20,000 nucleotides of DNA, from positions 1-20,000 of IMG/VR virus record IMGVR_UViG_3300030329_003121. One strand, written 5' to 3'. The stretch is from a virus. How positions within the stretch are numbered: the first letter of the stretch is position 1; each line of letters opens with the position of its first letter. Both the position numbers and the translations under genes were made by a program. Below are positions 1-8,098 of this stretch, one piece after another. The notes beneath the pieces are model-generated. The model had not been told where the DNA came from and did not search any database. It worked only from the letters and a program-made list of their open reading frames with translations.

Positions 1-721
1 CATTATCACCTACCCCTGTATTGCTTGCCGCAGTTGATGCTCCTGTGCCTTTTCCAGTAGATGAACCAACAAAAGTGTTTGATGCTCCTGTTTGGTGAAA
101 TCCAGCTTCCCTTCCCACTGCTGTTATTGCGTTGGTCGTTGTTGATGCCCCTGCCGCATATCCCACCGCTGTTGAACCATCACCGCTGGATGGTGCATAG
201 GCTTGAAGTGCGGCTGAACCAACCGCCGTGTTCTGCGCTGTAACCGCAACTGTCAGAGCATTAAACCCAACTGCGGTATTCTCAGAAACCGAGACTATGG
301 CATCACCCGCGCCTGATCCAATCAGCGTATTTGAATCCCCTGTAGTAATGGCTGTTCCCGCAGTTGCACCAATCGCCGTATTGTGCGTACCGCCAGCTTC
401 TACAGAATCTAATGCAGTATCTCCAACAGCTACGTTTGATGTACCTGTTGGGTAGTTGCCATCAAGTTTTATATTTCCATCAACAGTTAAAGCTGTTGCA
501 GCTGCGTTTGATCCGATTGCTACACCATCTATCGCGCCGCCATCGATATTTATGGTGCTCAATGCAGTTGTGCCGCTTACAACATCTGCTGTATGTGCCA
601 TAACTTCTCGAATAGCATTATTAATTCCAGATGGAGCGCAGCCTTCATCGATGTTCACACTGTCAATATCTGTATTACTGCCAGGTGTAGCTGAGTAGTC
701 ATTCCAACTCGTTTTTGCCAT
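1..721 (-). CDS. Tail fibre protein with NTAVG-type repeats, N-terminal part (3' end outside window)
   Basis: This reading frame stays open from an ATG at 721 to the left edge, giving about 240 residues without a stop. It begins MAKTSWNDYSATPGSNTDID. The segment around residues 25-45 (CAPSGINNAIREVMA) resembles the attachment-end domain of many phage tail fibres. From about residue 95 the protein carries degenerate repeats of the form NTAVG-x-x-AL (NTAIGATAG, NTLIGSGAG, NTAVGFNAL, NTAVGSAAL, STAVGYAAG, NTFVGSSTG). These repeats are known from trimeric beta-structured fibres and adhesins. An AGAGG Shine-Dalgarno overlapping the stop of the upstream ejection gene supports the start. In related fibres such repeats often precede a receptor-binding tip or a self-cleaving chaperone domain, which would lie to the left of the window. 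The fibre role is inferred from the repeats and from its position last in the structural operon. The gene is cut by the window edge, not broken. Confidence 0.82.
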   Translation of the reverse strand, partial: MAKTSWNDYSATPGSNTDIDSVNIDEGCAPSGINNAIREVMAHTADVVSGTTALSTINIDGGAIDGVAIGSNAAATALTVDGNIKLDGNYPTGTSNVAVGDTALDSVEAGGTHNTAIGATAGTAITTGDSNTLIGSGAGDAIVSVSENTAVGFNALTVAVTAQNTAVGSAALQAYAPSSGDGSTAVGYAAGASTTTNAITAVGREAGFHQTGASNTFVGSSTGKGTGASTAASNTGVGDN

Positions 722-730
722 AATTTACCT

Positions 731-2797
731 CTAAAATTTTTGTTGAACATTTGTAGCCGTTGAAGAACCAGCTGCACCGCTTGTTACTGGATTTACAATC
801 GTTTTCACTGCACTTGGAACCAACTCCCGCAATAAAGCTTTTAAGCGACTTGGACTCTCCAAATCTTTGAGAATATCTACAGTTGTTTGTCTATCGGTTG
901 TTGTCAGTAAATTTGTAATTTGTTTAGCTGCTGCTTGTAATTGTTGCTCACCAATATCAAGATTTGCTTTGCCCATCGCAGCTTGAACCAACTCAAATAA
1001 ATTTCCAATTTTTGGTAGAGGTTCCAAAGCATCTTTACGTAATTTATTAATAGCTTCTTGACGCGCAGCAGTCGCACTATTTTTCATCGCGTTTGATGTA
1101 ACTTTCATTTGGATTTCTTTTTCTAATCGATTAATAAAAGTATTAAATGCTTCTGTGCCTTTTTCACCAGGATTGAAAGTTGCTCTGATTAAATCTCTAT
1201 TGCGCGTTGTTCCGATAAGTCGGTTGGCAATATTTGATGTATCACTGGCTGTCTCTATTCGGTCAATAAGCGCATTCATTACTCCCAGCCGAAAACTGTC
1301 GCGCTCTGATCTGCTCATTTTCTCTAAATCAAATTTTAACTCATCAACATCTTTAGTTTTGAAAAAATCACGCCCTCTGGATAAAGCGTCTAGCAATGAA
1401 CTATCACCAGCATAAGTTTCTCGTGCAAGCCGATACGGTTTATTTTGCCGCTCAATAATCTGTAGTAACTCGTTTTTTCTCTCAGCAAGCTGGCGGCGTT
1501 GCATTGGCCCGACACCGCTCAAATCTGGACTTCGCGAAACACGCAACTGATCATCCAATGACATTTTCATATAATGAAGCAATCGAGTGTTTACAGCTAA
1601 CACACGCTCACCACTCTCATTAACCATTGTGCCTGTTGAATTAATGGTTACTCGAGGAAGCTCGACTCCATCTCCAGCTGCTAACTCGTAAGCTTTATCT
1701 AACGCGGTTTTTATCTGTGGAAATTTAAAAAGCTTTGCTAAATTATCATTAACAGTAATGTCTTTTTTGAAAGCCTCGGTATACATCTTATCACCGCGCT
1801 TACCACGAGCTGCCTTGAGTGCTTTAAACTCAGGGAAAAATCTAACACGATTACCAAAAGCTTCTCGTAAATCTTTGGTGGCACGACCAACAGCACCCTT
1901 ATCACGTTCGAGCATTTTTTGAGATATACGTTGTTTTTCTTGAGTACCGCCAACTATACGCGCAGCATCTAGCACACCGCGAGAGGCTTCTCCAACATCA
2001 GCTGGCATAAAAGGCTTACCCATGTTTTGTGCAGCAGCTATTTTTGCTGCTGCATTAGAAATTGTTTGTTGATCTGCCTCTAAAGCTTCTTTAACAATTT
2101 GTGTGCCTTGCTCTTGACCTCGTGTTGTTGCACTTGGTCTGGTAATTAAATTTCTTATCGCACCACCCGCTTTGAGCAATCCTTCCCCAAAAACCCCTCC
2201 GGCAAATCCACCCAATGCACCAACCCCAGTATCTACAGCGGTTTTTGAAATGTCAGTATTTGGGCCAGTGATCGGTGTTTCAGATCCACCAAAACCCTCA
2301 ACCGCTCCTACCCCACCAGCTTGCAGCAATCTTTGTGCCATTGTTGATCCAGGATTAAGGAAATTCCTGAGCCCTGGAATACGCGAAGCCAAAATTTGCA
2401 GTCCCACGTTACCAGCGAGTTCGCTACCGATTGCAGTAACAGGATCTTTATCACGCATTCGGTCAAGTTGCAGCCGTTCCAAAGCTGTATTTATTTGTCG
2501 CGAAGTAAAAGGCTCTGGAATTTTTTGCAATCGAGATTCAGCAAACTTACTACGGACGTTATTAATTTGTTTGACCAATTCGCTATTACTTCCAAGCGCA
2601 CTGCGTACCCAGCCAATAAATTCATCACTGTTACTCAAAGTCAAACCTTGAAGTGCAAAAGCAGCACCTGTCGAGTCAAAAAGTGAGCCGTTTTTTAAGC
2701 CTTTGAGAACAATATCTCCAGGTGAATTTGGTTTTATTTGATCTTTAACATTCTCTAATTCATTTTGGATAGTTAACAATTCATTTTTAATTGACAT
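731..2797 (-). CDS. Putative internal virion / DNA ejection protein (688 aa)
   Basis: I do not recognise a catalytic domain. The protein begins with a short helical region (residues 1-20). It has a glycine- and alanine-rich hydrophobic stretch at about 121-217 (for example GVGALGGFAGGVFGEGLLKAGG), then a long charged, mostly helical C-terminal two thirds. That layout, with a membrane-active-looking segment inside a long helical protein, is typical of the large internal core or ejection proteins of podoviruses, which leave the capsid with the DNA and help it cross the cell envelope. The position also fits: third of three consecutive long helical proteins after the tail hub and directly before the fibre. 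A Shine-Dalgarno AAGGG lies just upstream of the ATG. No lysozyme or transglycosylase motif is visible. Function is inferred from composition and gene order. Confidence 0.6.
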   Translation of the reverse strand: MSIKNELLTIQNELENVKDQIKPNSPGDIVLKGLKNGSLFDSTGAAFALQGLTLSNSDEFIGWVRSALGSNSELVKQINNVRSKFAESRLQKIPEPFTSRQINTALERLQLDRMRDKDPVTAIGSELAGNVGLQILASRIPGLRNFLNPGSTMAQRLLQAGGVGAVEGFGGSETPITGPNTDISKTAVDTGVGALGGFAGGVFGEGLLKAGGAIRNLITRPSATTRGQEQGTQIVKEALEADQQTISNAAAKIAAAQNMGKPFMPADVGEASRGVLDAARIVGGTQEKQRISQKMLERDKGAVGRATKDLREAFGNRVRFFPEFKALKAARGKRGDKMYTEAFKKDITVNDNLAKLFKFPQIKTALDKAYELAAGDGVELPRVTINSTGTMVNESGERVLAVNTRLLHYMKMSLDDQLRVSRSPDLSGVGPMQRRQLAERKNELLQIIERQNKPYRLARETYAGDSSLLDALSRGRDFFKTKDVDELKFDLEKMSRSERDSFRLGVMNALIDRIETASDTSNIANRLIGTTRNRDLIRATFNPGEKGTEAFNTFINRLEKEIQMKVTSNAMKNSATAARQEAINKLRKDALEPLPKIGNLFELVQAAMGKANLDIGEQQLQAAAKQITNLLTTTDRQTTVDILKDLESPSRLKALLRELVPSAVKTIVNPVTSGAAGSSTATNVQQKF

Positions 2798-2810
2798 CTA
2801 TTGACCCTTG

Positions 2811-4133
2811 CTATGATCCAAGAACACTGGCTGGAACGCCTGATTTTAGGTTCAATTTCTTTCTAAGATCCCTAAACTTTTGATTGTCTGCTCTAAATTT
2901 CGCATTTAAAGTTTCCATTTGTTCATTTAAAGCAGCTGTAAATTCTAATGGATCTTTACGCAACAGTAATTGGTTTTCTCTAAAAAATTTTGTTTTTGTT
3001 GATGCTCGTTGCAGGTTTCGCCGTGCTTTTTCTTGCATTGCATCAATAATAATTCTGTTTGCTCCTGGTGTTTTGGATAAACTCGGAGCTGCTTCGAGTA
3101 TAAATTCTAAATCTCGGTCAGTTGGGTTTACACCAAGTTGTTTCACCATTGGCAAAATCAAACGATTTATGCCAGCATTAAATGCTTCCCTATTAAGAAG
3201 GTCTTTTTGTTCAAAACCTAGTTGTGCGAGTGCCGCTTTCGATGATGTGATAAAAGGCGAGCCAAATCCTGTATTTTCTATTTTGCTTAATAAATTTTGT
3301 GCTGAAGTTAGATCGGTTAATAATTCAGTGTTTGAAGCTATAGCTTGGTTGGCTTGCGGTAATTCCTTTTTTACAAAATCTACACCAACTGTTTCTTGAA
3401 TTTTGCTGGTAGTTTTGCCGATCTGAACTAACGGCTTTTTTGGTATTGGAGCAACATTTAGACCTCTATCTAAAGCGTTTTGAATTTCACTCGCGGTCAT
3501 AAAAGTTTCCTTACCATCAAGCATAACATCTTGGTATTCTGGTGTTGCTGTGGCTAGTTTTACCGCAGCTGATAGTGCCTCTCTTCCTAACCCTGCCTTT
3601 GCCATGCCTTGCAATAAGGAACGAGCACTATCTGGTACACCTCGCAACGCGCTTGGAGTTGACAATCTCTGACGTACAGCTTCTTGGATTCTAGGAGTTA
3701 TATTTTCTCGAACAGCTGCATCTGTTGCGTCAAAATCAATCATTTCTGTAAGAGGATCTTGTGCTAAATTTGCATCAGCCATCATTTTTGTCTCACGACC
3801 TTGAGCAATTGGATCAACTAACGCTTGTGTTCCAGCTTCAACCTCGGCTGGCGTCACCTCGGGTGTTGAAAACATGGTTTTAAGAGCTTCGTCTTGCCGC
3901 AACTTTCTTGCTAACGCACCTCGCGTCAATTCATTGGTAAGTGCTGCGTTGTACGCTTGCATCGGCGCATTCATATTCAACGGCGGCGGTGTTGGCGTAA
4001 GCCTAGCCGCACTGCGATTTCCAATTTGCCCAAGAACTGAGAACAAACCCTGTAAACTTGCATCTCGAGTTGCGGTTGGGCTCAATAATCCTGTTTGCTC
4101 TAAAAAAGCAATGTTATCTCCAAGTAATGACAT
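2811..4133 (-). CDS. Putative internal virion protein (440 aa)
   Basis: This is an alanine-, leucine- and glutamine-rich, predicted mostly helical protein that starts MSLLGDNIAFLEQTGLL. It has a proline patch near residues 46-52 (TPTPPPLN) and a strongly charged C-terminus (residues about 370-430, with many Lys, Arg and Glu) that could form a coiled coil. No signal peptide or enzymatic motif is seen. It lies between the 291-aa and 688-aa proteins with gaps of 8 and 13 nt, so the three are probably co-translated. By analogy with podovirus internal core proteins, it is likely packaged in the head and ejected with DNA. The start is supported by a TAGGT element about 8 nt upstream of the ATG. A structural role is likely; the specific function is not established by sequence alone. 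Confidence 0.55.
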   Translation of the reverse strand: MSLLGDNIAFLEQTGLLSPTATRDASLQGLFSVLGQIGNRSAARLTPTPPPLNMNAPMQAYNAALTNELTRGALARKLRQDEALKTMFSTPEVTPAEVEAGTQALVDPIAQGRETKMMADANLAQDPLTEMIDFDATDAAVRENITPRIQEAVRQRLSTPSALRGVPDSARSLLQGMAKAGLGREALSAAVKLATATPEYQDVMLDGKETFMTASEIQNALDRGLNVAPIPKKPLVQIGKTTSKIQETVGVDFVKKELPQANQAIASNTELLTDLTSAQNLLSKIENTGFGSPFITSSKAALAQLGFEQKDLLNREAFNAGINRLILPMVKQLGVNPTDRDLEFILEAAPSLSKTPGANRIIIDAMQEKARRNLQRASTKTKFFRENQLLLRKDPLEFTAALNEQMETLNAKFRADNQKFRDLRKKLNLKSGVPASVLGS

Positions 4134-4141
4134 TTTTTTAC

Positions 4142-5017
4142 CTATCCGCCAAAAAATGAGGGAAACGCTTTAGAAAAGAAATAGGCTGCTTGACCCGCTT
4201 GCCCTATGTTTCCGAGTGTTGAGCCAAGAGGGTCGCCGTAGATCGGAGCGGTGCGAGTGGAGCCGACAGTTCCACCGCGTAGCTGCGTTATATAATTTGA
4301 TAATCTCTGTGCTGGCTCGTTTTCCAAAAAGTTAAAACGTTGTATTTCACTTGCAAGAGCTTCAGCAGCCTTTCGATCTCTTGCTTGCCCAGCTGACAAT
4401 AGTTGACCAATGTCTGAATAATCTTGTGCGGCTAATCCTGGGGCCATCGCCGCCGCAGAGCGTCTATTGACAAAATCTTGTTGTGCGAGATTGCCAATTG
4501 CTCGTTGTGCGTTCAGCTGATTTGCTCGTTCTCTAGCAAAATTTTGTGCATAAACAGGCGCAAGAGCTCGGGTCATTGCAGCTGTATTTGCTCCACTTCC
4601 AAGCCTTCCAGCTCGGGCAAATTGGCTTGTGACTTGGTCTCTGACTGGTGCAAGTGATTCCTCCAGATAAGGATTGGAGTTTAAAAAATCACCTTGCGCT
4701 GTACTCATAAGCATATTGGCAGCTGGGTTTAAAAAGTTACCGCCAATTGCACCGCTTAAAAAATCACCCGCTTGTCCAACAAGTGGATTTCCCATCATCG
4801 CTCGGGTTTCAAGTCGATTGAGACCTTCAAGGGTAGTAGGTGAAAAATCTGTAAATGTTTGATTGGGAAAATATTCTCGCGGAGTTCTAAATAAATCTTG
4901 AGCTTCCTGTACACTTTCTTCCAAAAATGGTTTCACGTAAGCGGCTGGTTCTGAAGACACAACTTGTTGCCCGATTTGCTGTGACCCCCCACCAAATAAA
5001 TCACCAATAAAACTCAT
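4142..5017 (-). CDS. Putative internal virion / ejection-associated protein (291 aa)
   Basis: The protein begins MSFIGDLFGGGSQQIGQQ, a short glycine-rich amphipathic N-terminus. In the middle it contains NPYLEESLAPVRDQV followed by FARAGRLGSGAN. I know this arrangement (NPYL, then a helix, then an RxGSGA motif) from a conserved structural protein found next to the tail genes of many environmental podoviruses and often annotated as an ejection or internal protein. The rest is alanine-rich helix, ending in a glycine and aromatic tail (FFSKAFPSFFGG). An AAAGGA Shine-Dalgarno precedes the ATG. It follows the small GNAT-like gene by 1 nt and is the first of three likely ejection proteins. The exact function is unknown, and assignment rests on motif similarity from memory and on position. 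Confidence 0.6.
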   Translation of the reverse strand: MSFIGDLFGGGSQQIGQQVVSSEPAAYVKPFLEESVQEAQDLFRTPREYFPNQTFTDFSPTTLEGLNRLETRAMMGNPLVGQAGDFLSGAIGGNFLNPAANMLMSTAQGDFLNSNPYLEESLAPVRDQVTSQFARAGRLGSGANTAAMTRALAPVYAQNFARERANQLNAQRAIGNLAQQDFVNRRSAAAMAPGLAAQDYSDIGQLLSAGQARDRKAAEALASEIQRFNFLENEPAQRLSNYITQLRGGTVGSTRTAPIYGDPLGSTLGNIGQAGQAAYFFSKAFPSFFGG

Positions 5018-5018
5018 G

Positions 5019-5378
5019 CTAAATATCCTTTACTAAAATTCTTCCAGCGTCTTTGTAATTTGGCAGCTTTTTAAGCCACCCTGCTCTACCAATAACGCTG
5101 ACTTTTTTGATGCCGTCTTTTCTTGCTTCAAAAACCAGTTCTTTTTCCATTTTCACAAGTTCATCCAAATCACCGCCAGCAAGCCAAAAATGAAGTTGTC
5201 GTCCCGATGGCATTGTAAGAATTTGGGTAACAATCGCGCTTTTTTCTCCAGCGTGTAATTTTGCTAATTTTTTTTTACACATTTCAAAAACATCACTCGG
5301 CAAGTGCGTATTTCCACATTTATCAAGCGCCGATTGAATAAATGGCAAACATTTCTGAAATTCATCCAATGACTGCAT
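5019..5378 (-). CDS. Conserved small phage protein, possibly GNAT-like fold (119 aa)
   Basis: I chose the ATG at 5378 (MQSLDEFQKCLPFIQSALDK). The frame is open upstream to 5540, but those residues are a shadow of the overlapping 105-aa gene. A start at 5450 (MSQLEAK) would overlap that gene by 89 nt, against 17 nt for the chosen start. The sequence shows an N-terminal helix, CGNTHLPSDV, then a beta-rich centre (GEKSAIVTQI), HFWLAGGDLDELVKME, and VSVIGRAGW near the end. This pattern (GxTH, WLAGGxLDEL, SGRxGW) belongs to a small protein often found beside phage tail genes. Its alternating strands and helices recall half of an acetyltransferase-type fold, but no acetyl-CoA-binding motif is clear. 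The role is unknown. It may act in tail assembly, given its place between tail and ejection genes. Confidence 0.65.
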   Translation of the reverse strand: MQSLDEFQKCLPFIQSALDKCGNTHLPSDVFEMCKKKLAKLHAGEKSAIVTQILTMPSGRQLHFWLAGGDLDELVKMEKELVFEARKDGIKKVSVIGRAGWLKKLPNYKDAGRILVKDI

Positions 5379-5679
5379 AACTAAATTCTCGCGTGGACGT
5401 TGTGGATGAATGCGTGACAGTAAAAGAGTTTTTGCTTCTAGCTGAGACATACAGCCCCCCCGCAGCCATTTCTGTTGCCGCTGCCGCGTTCGTTGGCATA
5501 AACAAAATAACGCTGTCTGGCCCAACGTTAAAATCAGCAACTACAGTTGATGTTGAACTATTCGTTAAAGTAACTTCGTTAGTGCAATTAAGTTTTCCGC
5601 GCAGGGTATTGTTGACCACATCAGAAATTTGTCTTTGTGTCGCAAAAGGTGTGAGCGGCTGAAAACTTGTTGTTGGCAT
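5362..5679 (-). CDS. Conserved small virion-region protein (105 aa)
   Basis: This is a short protein with alternating beta-strand character: NNTLRGKLNCTNEVTLT, then VGPDSVILFMPTNAAAATE and YVSARSKNSFTVTHSS, ending FSYAVIG. I recognise this layout (LRGKxNxTxEVTLT, a central VGPDSVIL, and a closing SFTxTH) from small proteins encoded among the tail and fibre genes of several podoviruses; no biochemical role is known to me. Its ATG overlaps the stop of the gp10-like hub gene as TAATG, so translation is probably coupled to that gene. It may be a minor structural or fibre-associated protein. The coding call is firm because of the frame, coupling and family resemblance. The functional call is weak. 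Confidence 0.72.
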   Translation of the reverse strand: MPTTSFQPLTPFATQRQISDVVNNTLRGKLNCTNEVTLTNSSTSTVVADFNVGPDSVILFMPTNAAAATEMAAGGLYVSARSKNSFTVTHSSTTSTREFSYAVIG

Positions 5680-7154
5680 TATCTAAATCCTTGAGCTTTC
5701 GCATCAATATCAACGCCTCGCGCAATTTCCCAATCACCTGTTAAATTTATTCTAACTCTATGAAATGCACCCAATGAACGAACAGGTATATAACCGTCAG
5801 CATTTAAAGATGATGATGCTGAAAAGACAGGTTGATCAATTTGACGTTGGCGAGAGCCGATTTGCGCTGTGATTGTTTGTAACTCAGATGAGCCGCACGT
5901 AATGTATGGAATAAGATTATTTATTACGCTTCGCTGTCCTTTTGCTACCTCAAATTCGGTAGTTTCAATTGTGGCATCTAAGCTTGCACCACTAAAACTT
6001 TGAACTTTTTTATCTTTTGCTCCCGCAAAGAAAAATACGCCACCCTTGTAAATTCCATCATCAAGACTTGCGGGTAACGCATCAATACTCGAATTTATAT
6101 TATCTAAAGTATCTAAAGTGTATCCAGCTGTCATAAGCGATGAAATCGATGTTGTTCCCTCGGAAACATAACTCCAGCGATCAAGTCGATAATTATAAAT
6201 TAAAATTTCATTGTTCTCGCCGTCAGTGCTTTCTGAATTTGGGTAACTCCAAATTACATTCTGTGTTCGAGGGTCAATCCCGCTCACCATATTTTCTTTA
6301 CTGTCAATTTTAAATCGATCAAGAAACCAACGATTTATTTTTTCTGCTCCAATAGCTTTGATCTGATCTCCAACCAACATATAAAAACCATCATCACCCA
6401 GCCAAAATACTTGGCTAGAGCCAATTGCTGCAACACTGCCAGAAGTTGAACAACCAACGGATGTTGATAATTTTTGGAAGGTGTACACCAACGGTGCTCC
6501 GACAAAATTGCCTCGCACAATTGCTTTTTCAAAAAGTGCTATGGCATACTCACCACCAACAAGCCCAGTGCAATCACCAACGTCCGGTATATCTTGGAAG
6601 TCAGATAAAGATGTACCTGGTGTCCAATAATCTTCATCATTCACTCCAGACCACCAAAGTCGATAAGGTTTTACTCCATCACTAGAATCGTTAGTGTGAC
6701 CAGTCATAACTTGATCGCGCACTACGGCTATAAATTTTGCTTTCGGTGGAGATCCTCCAAGATCAGCAAACACAGCTCCTTGACCAACTTGTTGTGCTAT
6801 TTGAATTGGGTCATCGAAATTTGTACATATAACCTTTTCGCCAAATTGTACAAATCGCCATCGATCATCGCTTGATGTTGTGTAATTTCCACTTTTGCTT
6901 TTGTTTACCAGTGTTGAGTCAGCTGCGTTAAAAAGATAAATTTTGGTGCTATCTGCTGCATAAAGCGCAGCGTTTGCACTGTCATCCTTACCCGAAAACA
7001 TTCCGATTATTTTATTATCTGCTGCACCACTGACTGCGGATTGGGTTTTGAAAACCCGATAGCCACTGAGCGCGGGAATAACATTTTTCACTTCGGTCGC
7101 ACCACGGTTTTTAAACGCGGGTTGATCAGGTAAAAACTCGCCGAAGTTAATCAT
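5679..7154 (-). CDS. P22 gp10-like tail hub / packaged-DNA stabilization protein (491 aa)
   Basis: The sequence is beta-rich throughout. An N-terminal segment (INFGEFLPDQPAFKNRGATE) leads into repeated blade-like units: AALYAADSTKIYLF, WRFVQFGEKVICTNF, then RLWWSGVNDEDYWTP, FQDIPDVGDCTGLVGG, ALFEKAIVRGNFVG and VFWLGDDGFYMLVGDQIKAIG. The WSGVNDxxxWTP, EKAIVR and LGDDGFYML combination is characteristic of podovirus proteins related to P22 gp10, which form the tail hub beneath the adaptor and hold packaged DNA in the head. The length of 491 aa is close to P22 gp10. It follows the 186-aa repeat protein with a 4-nt ATGA overlap and is followed by a TAATG-coupled gene. The family assignment is from recognised motifs. 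Whether it forms the nozzle as well as the hub cannot be told from sequence alone. Confidence 0.8.
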   Translation of the reverse strand: MINFGEFLPDQPAFKNRGATEVKNVIPALSGYRVFKTQSAVSGAADNKIIGMFSGKDDSANAALYAADSTKIYLFNAADSTLVNKSKSGNYTTSSDDRWRFVQFGEKVICTNFDDPIQIAQQVGQGAVFADLGGSPPKAKFIAVVRDQVMTGHTNDSSDGVKPYRLWWSGVNDEDYWTPGTSLSDFQDIPDVGDCTGLVGGEYAIALFEKAIVRGNFVGAPLVYTFQKLSTSVGCSTSGSVAAIGSSQVFWLGDDGFYMLVGDQIKAIGAEKINRWFLDRFKIDSKENMVSGIDPRTQNVIWSYPNSESTDGENNEILIYNYRLDRWSYVSEGTTSISSLMTAGYTLDTLDNINSSIDALPASLDDGIYKGGVFFFAGAKDKKVQSFSGASLDATIETTEFEVAKGQRSVINNLIPYITCGSSELQTITAQIGSRQRQIDQPVFSASSSLNADGYIPVRSLGAFHRVRINLTGDWEIARGVDIDAKAQGFR

Positions 7155-7711
7155 GCAGCGTCACTCCATGTTTCGCTTCCAGCGGTTACTTCTGTCCATG
7201 AAGCTGCCGCTGGTGAAATAACCGTAAATGTTTCTGTTGTTCCGACAGGCTGTTCCCACAAAAATCGTGCAACCCCTGTGGTACTAATGGTAATTGTATC
7301 TGATGCACTGTTAATAAAAATCCCAATTGCAGCAGCACTTTCACTAAACGAAATCGTAGCTGTAGCACCAGCGGTCAGTATTGCTTTCGCTTGCCCAGTT
7401 GTGGCCATTTGAATTGTGTCAGAAGCACTAACCGTTTGCACTCTCACCGCCCCTGCACTAGCGGCAATTGATATGGATGCTGTGCCGCTTACAGTTGCAA
7501 GTAAAACACCACCACCAGTTGTTGTGATTGCAATGCTGTCACTGGCAGCTGCGCTTTGAACACGAACAGCAGAAGCATTTTCAGTAATAGAAATTGATCC
7601 TGTACCGCTTGCTTCGTGCAGCGTTAAATTGTCTAAATTCTCAAGAGTGCCAAAACTATCGAGTGATTCCAGAGAAGTAGACCAAATGTCTAATTGTTCT
7701 AAGGTAGCCAT
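7151..7711 (-). CDS. Tail-region protein made of three 40-residue repeats (186 aa)
   Basis: After a leucine-aspartate-rich N-terminus (LEQLDIW, LESLDSF, LENLDNL in residues 4-29), residues 35-154 form three tandem repeats of exactly 40 residues each. Each unit starts (S/G)(G/A)T-x-(S/T)ISI/F, continues with AVRVQ or a variant, then ASD(S/T)I and TTG. Within each unit the two halves also resemble each other, which suggests about 20-residue beta-hairpin steps. Serine, threonine, alanine and glycine dominate. The C-terminal 32 residues include WTEVTAGSETWSDAA. The start codon directly abuts the stop of the 128-aa gene, and the stop overlaps the gp10-like start as ATGA. A beta-helical or beta-prism appendage on the neck or tail is plausible, but no known function is recognised. 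Confidence 0.75.
   Translation of the reverse strand: MATLEQLDIWSTSLESLDSFGTLENLDNLTLHEASGTGSISITENASAVRVQSAAASDSIAITTTGGGVLLATVSGTASISIAASAGAVRVQTVSASDTIQMATTGQAKAILTAGATATISFSESAAAIGIFINSASDTITISTTGVARFLWEQPVGTTETFTVISPAAASWTEVTAGSETWSDAA
7250..7609 (-). repeat. Three in-frame 120-bp (40-codon) repeat units
   Basis: The coding units lie at about 7490-7609, 7370-7489 and 7250-7369. They are alike at the protein level, and the third has diverged most. No insertion or deletion separates them, so the register is fixed at 40 codons. Confidence 0.8.
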
Positions 7712-8098
7712 TTAAGCAGCCGTAATATCTAATTCGCCCGCGTTAATGCGTAGTATGTCTCCACTTGCAATTGTTTTTGCAGCAGAAAACGCACCATGTA
7801 TTAAAAGATTTCCACTACTGGAAGCGTCAAAAATTCCATAGTGCGATACCGAACCCCAACTGCCTGACGCAGCAGCAAACTCAACATTGCTTGTGTTGTC
7901 TGTTGCTCCACTGCTGGCTGCATCGAACGCAATGCTTACTCGACTATAATTATTGCCACTGAGCTCAGTACCAGAATTATCATCTCCAAAGCTTCCTGTG
8001 GAAAGCCCAAGGTAAACGGTGCTTGGGCTTGTGTACGCTGTGTTTCTCAAAACATGATCTAAGAGTTTATTTTCAAGATAATCGCTCATTGCACTCAT
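7712..8098 (-). CDS. Conserved phage structural protein, DYLEN-LLDHVL family (128 aa)
   Basis: The N-terminus SDYLENKLLDHVL is followed by YTSPSTVYLGLSTGSFGDD, ELSGNNYSRVSIAFDAAS, SWGSVSHYGIFDASSSGNL and a final SGDILRINAGELDITAA. I recognise this arrangement (helix DYLEN..LLDHVL, TVYLGL, YxRV, WGxVxHxGIFDAxxGGNLL, G(D/E)L) from small proteins near the neck and tail genes of many phages. They are usually annotated as structural or tail-fibre-like, and no mechanism is firmly known to me. It overlaps the stop of the adaptor gene by 4 nt (ATGA), and the next gene starts right after its stop. A virion role is inferred from context. The coding call is firm. Confidence 0.75.
   Translation of the reverse strand: MSAMSDYLENKLLDHVLRNTAYTSPSTVYLGLSTGSFGDDNSGTELSGNNYSRVSIAFDAASSGATDNTSNVEFAAASGSWGSVSHYGIFDASSSGNLLIHGAFSAAKTIASGDILRINAGELDITAA

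Noticed and set aside
61-698. Plus-strand open frames opposite the tail fibre
   Set aside because: They are shadows of the minus-strand fibre frame, which shows recognisable NTAVG repeats and a good RBS.
2172-2686. Plus-strand open frames opposite the 688-aa gene
   Set aside because: Low-complexity Pro/Ser/Ala translation with no RBS; the minus-strand gene explains the region.
5379-5540. N-terminal extension of the GNAT-like protein (to 5540 or 5450)
   Set aside because: It lies within the 105-aa gene in another frame, and the family N-terminus matches the ATG at 5378.
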